Below, piece after piece: positions 6,547 through 9,672 of a stretch of DNA of 9,672 nt (within the stretch, counting starts at the first letter, position 1; every line of letters starts with the position of its first letter). The stretch spans positions 1 through 9,672 of the forward strand of contig JAWLHA010000107.1 of the NCBI GenBank assembly GCA_041690535.1, read 5' to 3'. The notes under the pieces were generated by a model, which saw only the letters and a list, made by a program, of their open reading frames with translations, was not told where the DNA came from and ran no database searches. Origin of the DNA: JAWLHA01 sp041690535. Its GTDB lineage: Bacteria; Pseudomonadota; Gammaproteobacteria; Thiohalomonadales; Thiohalomonadaceae. The position numbers and the translations under genes were made by a program.

Positions 6547-6601
6547 ACCTCGAGGGCACCTTCCAGGGGCGTTCCGGGTACCGACCCGGGCTGCACGAGG
6601 T
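6547..6601. terminator. Structured convergent gap, possible bidirectional terminator
   Basis: Between the converging tspO and lolC genes lies a hairpin CCGGGT (6574-6579), loop ACCG, ACCCGG (6584-6589). It is enclosed by ACCTCG (6547-6552) and CGAGGT (6596-6601). There is no T-run on either side, so an intrinsic terminator is not proven. The rest of the 6533-6682 gap holds nothing else I can support, apart from a short CACCAG/CTGGTG pair (6673-6678, 6686-6691) across the lolC stop. Confidence 0.3.
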
Positions 6602-6682
6602 ATCAGGCCTGAATTGACTTCCCTTTCGTTTGGGCGGGACTGTGCTCTTTGGCACGAATCAACGGATCGTTGCACCAGCGGT

Positions 6683-7930
6683 CTACTGGTGACGCAGCAC
6701 GTCGGCAGGGGCGGCCACTGCTGCCCGGCGTGCGGGCAAGAGGGTGGCGATCAGGGCCAGTGCCAGTGCGGTCAAGGCCACCGCAACGGTGTCGGTGGGG
6801 CGGAGCTCGGCAGGCAGCTCGGAGAGAAAGTAGATCTCGGGGGAGAGAATCTGTACGCCCCAGGCGCTTTGCACCAGGTTGACGAGCGCAGGGAGATTGG
6901 ACGCGAGGGTGGTGCCGGCGGCGACACCCAGCACGGTACCGCCCAATCCGATCAGCAGTCCCTGGATCATGAACAGCGTCATCACTTGGACCGGTGATGC
7001 TCCAAGGGTGCGCAGAATGGCAATGTCCCCGCGTTTCTCCTCCACGGTCATAACGAGACTGCTGAGCAGGTTGAAGGCGGCCACGGCCACAATCAGCGCC
7101 AGGATAACGAACATCATGCGCTTCTGGTGGCGCAGGGCCATGAAGTAGCTGAGGTGCTCGCGCGTCCAGTCGGTGACGTACAGCCGGGGTGGAAGTTGGG
7201 TGGTGAGGTCGCGGGCAAACCAAGGGGCAATGGTGGGTTCGGCCATCGTGATGCGCAGCCCTGTGACCGCCCCTTCACCGACCCCGGCGAGCCGGGCGGC
7301 ATCTTCCAGGTGAATGTACGCCAGCCCTCGGTCGTAGGTGTACATTCCGGAGGTGAATAATCCCACCACGTTAAAGCGGGCAACCTGCGCCAGGGCCCCC
7401 TGGCGAACCTCCGTGGCGGGCACGAGGACGTTGATCGCATCGCCCACCCCAGCCCCCAGTTCCCTGGCCAGTTCAGTGCCGAGCACAATGCCCCGCTCAC
7501 CGGGGCGCAGGTGGTTCAGTTCGCCGGCCACGAGCTTCGTGCCGAGGGCGGAGACCTGCGCCTGGAGCTCCGGAAGGACCCCGTCGATGGCCGCCCCAAC
7601 CGATGCACCCCCTCGGTTCAGCATTACAAAACGGCTCGAGAATGGGGCCACGCCGCTCACCTGCTCCAGTTCTCCCACTCGCGTTGCGAGCCCCTCCCAC
7701 TCTTCCAGACTCCCTCGCCCATCGCGAATGGTCACATGGGCGGTCATTTCCAGGATGTGGCCGCGCACCTCCTTTTCGAAGCCATTCATCACCGAGAGCA
7801 CGCTGATGAGGACGGCGACCCCGAGGGCAATGCCGATGATGGCCATGAGCGAGAGAAAGGAGACGAACCGATCGGAACGCCGTGCGCGCAAGTACCGCAG
7901 CGCGATGAAGAGCTCAAGAGGGATGCGCAT
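6683..7930 (-). CDS. lolC: LolC/LolE-family lipoprotein-releasing ABC transporter permease
   Basis: LolC/E proteins are the permease half of the LolCDE complex, which takes mature lipoproteins from the outer leaflet of the inner membrane and hands them to LolA. The 415-aa length is usual. The N-terminus PLELFIALRYLRARRSDRF followed by FLSLMAIIGIALGVAVLISVLSVMNGFEKE is the family hallmark and forms the first membrane helix (about 23-48). A periplasmic domain spans about 50-268. Three C-terminal helices of the FtsX type follow (about 272-295, 316-345, 378-400). NLLSSLVMTVEEKRGDIAIL followed by RTLGAS (287-312) corresponds to the cytoplasmic coupling region that meets LolD. It starts at ATG 7930 with AAGAGG upstream. 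A small lipoprotein gene lies 47 bp upstream on the same strand. No lolD follows; the next gene is convergent tspO. LolC, LolE and the hybrid LolF cannot be separated firmly by eye. Confidence 0.92.
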   Translation of the reverse strand: MRIPLELFIALRYLRARRSDRFVSFLSLMAIIGIALGVAVLISVLSVMNGFEKEVRGHILEMTAHVTIRDGRGSLEEWEGLATRVGELEQVSGVAPFSSRFVMLNRGGASVGAAIDGVLPELQAQVSALGTKLVAGELNHLRPGERGIVLGTELARELGAGVGDAINVLVPATEVRQGALAQVARFNVVGLFTSGMYTYDRGLAYIHLEDAARLAGVGEGAVTGLRITMAEPTIAPWFARDLTTQLPPRLYVTDWTREHLSYFMALRHQKRMMFVILALIVAVAAFNLLSSLVMTVEEKRGDIAILRTLGASPVQVMTLFMIQGLLIGLGGTVLGVAAGTTLASNLPALVNLVQSAWGVQILSPEIYFLSELPAELRPTDTVAVALTALALALIATLLPARRAAVAAPADVLRHQ

Positions 7931-7977
7931 CAGACAACCTCTTGAAATCGGCGTCGGGAGGGTGGGAAACCGGCGTC

Positions 7978-8172
7978 TTACCGCGCTTCGGAAGGGCGCT
8001 GCTGTCGGGGAGCGGCGTCACCTTTTCCCTCGCCTCCGATCCCGAGGGAACTGCGTTCAGCGCCCACCGGGAAGGGCGCCAGGGCATAGTCGTCCCCCAG
8101 CAGATTGGCCGTGGGCCAGCTCGAACACCCCGTTACCAGCGTGACGGCACACCACAGCAGTAGTCTATTCAT
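7978..8172 (-). CDS. Small predicted lipoprotein (64 aa)
   Basis: The N-terminus MNRLLLWCAVTLVTGCSSWP is a short lipoprotein signal peptide with lipobox VTGC. Cys16 would be lipidated and Ser17 at +2 favours outer-membrane sorting under the usual rule. The mature part (49 aa) is low in pattern, rich in Gly, Ala, Pro and charged residues, and resembles no domain I know. It starts at ATG 8172; AGGA lies close upstream and AGGG further away, so the ribosome binding site is only fair. It is on the same strand and 47 bp ahead of lolC, whose product releases lipoproteins from the inner membrane, so co-transcription is likely and the protein is a natural client of that system. A possible -10 (GATACT on the minus strand, 8207-8212) lies upstream with a weak -35. 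Repeat D begins 76 bp upstream of the start. Confidence 0.75.
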   Translation of the reverse strand: MNRLLLWCAVTLVTGCSSWPTANLLGDDYALAPFPVGAERSSLGIGGEGKGDAAPRQQRPSEAR

Positions 8173-8248
8173 GTTCCTGAATCCCTGGATCGATTGTCAA
8201 TTGTGAAGTATCCCGACCTACCCTGTCGAGAGAAAGGGGATCGGTATT

Positions 8249-8412
8249 AGGGTAAACGCATACTTACCCAGGAGCGATGTAAGTCCTTGAAAGCAGGTCG
8301 TCGGCCGCATGGACGCGGCCATCGAGCGTACACGGATGTATTCACAGCGCACCTGCTTTCAAGGACTTACATCGCTCACAGCACGGCCGTAATGTGAGTA
8401 TGCGTTCACCCT
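8249..8412 (+). repeat. Palindromic repeat element, copy D (complete)
   Basis: Outer inverted repeat AGGGTAAACGCATACT (8249-8264) pairs with AGTATGCGTTCACCCT (8397-8412) with one mismatch. The inner inverted repeat 8273-8297 with 8352-8376 is perfect over 25 bp. The left local hairpin is GGGTAA (8250-8255), loop ACGCATAC, TTACCC (8264-8269). Compared with copy C, the inner stem carries T8278/A8371 instead of C5540/G5633, and the left hairpin has A-T instead of G-C, so pairing is kept. CACGGCCGT(A) lies at 8382-8391. A 7-bp repeat CGGTATT flanks it (8242-8248 and 8418-8424), but with five extra bases on the right. It lies between the CAP gene 3' end and the lipoprotein gene start. Confidence 0.95.
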
Positions 8413-8439
8413 GAGAGCGGTATTCGGTTGGATGCCCGG

Positions 8440-8970
8440 TTACAGCGGAGCCGCCAGCTTGAGCGTCCAATAGGTCCCGTACTCGGAGTCGGGTTCCCGG
8501 CTACAGGCGACCCCCACTTCGGTGAACTCGGGGCGCATGAGGTTGGCGCAGTGGCCGGGGCTCTCGAGCCACGTCTCCACTACCCCGTTGGATTCGCTGT
8601 ATCCCGCAGCGATGTTCTCGCCGGTGGCACGAGCGGCGTACCCGGCGGCCTCGACGCGCTCCCACGGGGTGTCCCCCTCCGGGCCTGTATGGCTGAAGAA
8701 GCCGGCTTGGGCCATCGCATTAGAGTGGGCGGATGCAGCGTGCTGAAGCTGCTCGTCCCAATCCACCGGGGGCGCGGCCCCGAACCGTTCACCGCCGCAC
8801 TGCCGCGGCTCGCCGCGCACCGTGTTGATCAGATCGAGCATCTCCCGCTTGATCTCCTCGGCCCCGGGGCAGGTCAGATAGGGGTTGAGTCTCCTGACGG
8901 GCTCCACGGCCGCGACCTGGTCGAGAGAGAGTGCCGTCAGGGAGAGGAGAGCCATTAGGCGTCGTCGCAT
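8440..8970 (-). CDS. Secreted CAP/SCP (YkwD-like) domain protein
   Basis: CAP-superfamily proteins (CRISP, antigen 5, PR-1) are extracytoplasmic; bacterial members have no single known activity. The protein is 176 aa. Residues 1-21 (MRRRLMALLSLTALSLDQVAA) read as a Sec signal peptide. The CAP domain spans about 38-176, with the usual tetrad candidates His94 in FFSHTG, Glu104 in WERVEAAGY, Glu118 in GENIAAG and His140 in WLESPGHCANLM, followed by the closing strand TEVGVAC and YWTLKLA. Cysteines at 34, 58, 141 and 156 could form disulfides in the periplasm. The frame is open back to 9063, but the start at 8970 is preferred because GGAGAGA precedes it and the signal peptide begins there; the longer form would start inside repeat E. 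A TATATAA on the minus strand near 8996-9002 may be part of its promoter. Confidence 0.9.
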   Translation of the reverse strand: MRRRLMALLSLTALSLDQVAAVEPVRRLNPYLTCPGAEEIKREMLDLINTVRGEPRQCGGERFGAAPPVDWDEQLQHAASAHSNAMAQAGFFSHTGPEGDTPWERVEAAGYAARATGENIAAGYSESNGVVETWLESPGHCANLMRPEFTEVGVACSREPDSEYGTYWTLKLAAPL

Positions 8971-8974
8971 GTAT

Positions 8975-8981
8975 TCTCTCC
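8975..8981 (-). promoter_or_regulatory. Ribosome binding site of the CAP-domain gene
   Basis: GGAGAGA on the minus strand, four bases before the ATG at 8970. It decides this start over the open frame reaching back to 9063. Confidence 0.6.
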
Positions 8982-9042
8982 GGGTGCCGTCCCGACTTAT
9001 ATAGCACCTACAGGCATCTTGTCGCGGGGCAGAACGTCGACA

Positions 9043-9130
9043 GCAGGTCCGCTGTGAATACATCCATGTACGCTCGACGACCTGCTTTCAAGGACTTACG
9101 TCGCTCTTGCGTGAGTATGCGTTCACCCTG
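9043..9130 (-). repeat. Palindromic repeat element, copy E (compact form)
   Basis: It matches the reverse complement of copy C from the inner stem remnant (GCAGGTCCGCTGTGAATACA, 9043-9062) through TGTACGCTCGACGACCTGC to the terminal TTCACCCTG. The central 21 bp (GC hairpin) is deleted between CGACG repeats, as in copy B; over 9067-9130 it differs from B at only three positions. The outer CACGGCCGTG arm is absent. GTCGACA flanks it at 9036-9042 and 9131-9137, and the right junction (CACCCTG then repeat) is the same as in copy C. It lies upstream of the CAP gene. Confidence 0.88.
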
Positions 9131-9178
9131 GTCGACAAGATAGCCGGCGCGGTGCACCTTCGGGGACTCGCCTGGGGA

Positions 9179-9376
9179 TCAGTGCGGCGAACCGGGGGCG
9201 TCATTCTTGCCCGTCAGCAACAGGTACGCACCCGCGGCCGCAAGTGAGATCCACAGCCCCATGGCCAGTGGGCCGAGCCACTCCCAGAGCGCACCCATGA
9301 ACAGCAGCGCCACGAGGGCAAGGGCGAGAACGGCATTGCCCAGCAGAAATCGGTTGTTCTTTTCGGTTTCGTGCAT
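9179..9376 (-). CDS. Small two-helix membrane protein (65 aa)
   Basis: I do not recognise a named family. The N-terminus MHETEKNNRF is polar. Two hydrophobic helices follow: residues 11-30 (LLGNAVLALALVALLFMGAL) and about 37-55 (LAMGLWISLAAAGAYLLLT), joined by WEWLGP, with a short polar tail KNDAPGSPH. The likely location is the inner membrane with both ends in the cytoplasm. The start at ATG 9376 is well supported by GGAGG four bases upstream (9381-9385 on the plus strand). The gene points the same way as the CAP gene, but repeat E lies between them, so joint transcription is uncertain. The Gly/Ala/Leu pattern resembles many short stress- or respiration-associated membrane proteins, which is not enough for a function. 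Confidence 0.78.
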   Translation of the reverse strand: MHETEKNNRFLLGNAVLALALVALLFMGALWEWLGPLAMGLWISLAAAGAYLLLTGKNDAPGSPH

Positions 9377-9520
9377 GATTCCTCCAAAAGGTCGCGTTCG
9401 GCCCGCCCAGTGACCCGCCGAAGGCTGGGGGAACTTTTTTCAAGGTACGGGCAAGTGCGAAAGAATTGCACAAGCATACCAAGTTTGCCCTTCGACCCTG
9501 AACCCCAGCGTGGAGAGGCC

Positions 9521-9574
9521 AGGGTAAACGCATGCTAACGTCACGGCCGTGTTGTGAGCGGTGTAAGTTATTGG
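9521..9574 (-). repeat. Palindromic repeat element, copy F (single outer arm)
   Basis: AGGGTAAACGCATGCTAACG, then TCACGGCCGTG (palindrome 9542-9551), TTGTGAGCGGTGTAAGTTATTGG follow the reverse complement of the right arm of copies C and D, then similarity stops. It is a diverged fragment. The rest of the 9377-9608 gap holds the ribosome binding site of the 65-aa gene and nothing else I can support. Confidence 0.75.
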
Positions 9575-9608
9575 TAACTATTCAGACCCAACAGCCCGAG
9601 TGCCTCAC

Positions 9609-9672
9609 GTAGGAGCCCAGCCCTCTGGGCGATTGCATCGGTAAAGCTCGCGCAGCAATCGCCCAGAGGGCT
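9609..9672 (+). repeat. GTAG-type REP pair (REPIN-like), cut at the window end
   Basis: GTAGGAGC (9609-9616) leads into a small hairpin GCCCA (9615-9619), loop GCCCTC, TGGGC (9626-9630). The 18-nt arm 9619-9636 is exactly repeated in inverse at 9655-9672, with an 18-nt spacer; the expected closing GGGCTCCTAC lies just beyond the window. The GTAGGAGC head plus hairpin is the layout of REP sequences linked to RAYT (TnpA-REP) transposases, and two in opposite orientation form a REPIN. Confidence 0.75.

Noticed and set aside
8195..8200. Perfect -35 box TTGACA on the minus strand before the lipoprotein gene
   Set aside because: A -10 at normal spacing would fall on the start codon itself; probably chance. 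A GATACT at 8207-8212 is the better -10 candidate.
8971..9063. N-terminal extension of the CAP protein
   Set aside because: It would start inside repeat E, and the signal peptide and ribosome binding site point to 8970.
1..9574. CRISPR array
   Set aside because: The repeats are long, palindromic, in both orientations and separated by whole genes rather than by short uniform spacers; no cas genes.

Overview
This window looks like chromosomal DNA from a high-GC gammaproteobacterium. That placement is inferred from gene content (short-Q-loop cytochrome bd oxidase, LolC-type permease, Lol-type lipoprotein, PilZ protein, soluble PAS histidine kinase), GC-rich codons and a GTAG-type REP sequence. 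No taxonomic marker gene is present, and I would not name a genus.

Layout. Positions 1-884 hold two small overlapping genes of unknown function between two copies of a palindromic repeat. Positions 884-3316 hold cydA-cydB, a two-subunit cytochrome bd quinol oxidase with the start of cydB touching the stop of cydA. A single-domain PilZ (c-di-GMP) gene follows on the same strand (3423-3821). It converges on a soluble PAS-PAS-HisKA-HATPase histidine kinase on the minus strand (3875-5437). Divergent from the kinase lies a coupled pair: a 98-aa conserved-looking hypothetical and a TspO/MBR membrane protein (5739-6532). From there to 9376 all genes are on the minus strand: lolC, preceded by a 64-aa lipoprotein, then a secreted CAP/SCP-family protein, then a 65-aa two-helix membrane protein. 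The last 64 bases are the start of a REP pair cut by the window edge.

The notable signal is in the gaps. A family of palindromic elements, about 165 bp when complete, occurs six times (A 1-176, B 729-814, C 5511-5675, D 8249-8412, E 9043-9130, F 9521-9574) and carries no plausible gene. Complete copies have a near-perfect 16-18-bp outer inverted repeat, a perfect 25-bp inner inverted repeat, a central GC hairpin and, on one arm, the palindrome CACGGCCGTG. Paired substitutions between copies keep two stems intact. Copy C has an 11-bp direct repeat at both ends, like a target-site duplication, and D and E have weaker 7-bp repeats. B and E form a compact subfamily sharing the same 21-bp central deletion. 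All copies lie where at least one neighbouring gene starts, and none lies in the two convergent gaps. The simplest reading is a non-autonomous, MITE-like mobile element with strong DNA or RNA folding, mobilised by an enzyme not encoded here.

The genes look like ordinary respiratory, envelope and signalling housekeeping. cydAB, pilZ and the kinase could relate to redox or second-messenger control, but nothing in the sequence shows a direct link.
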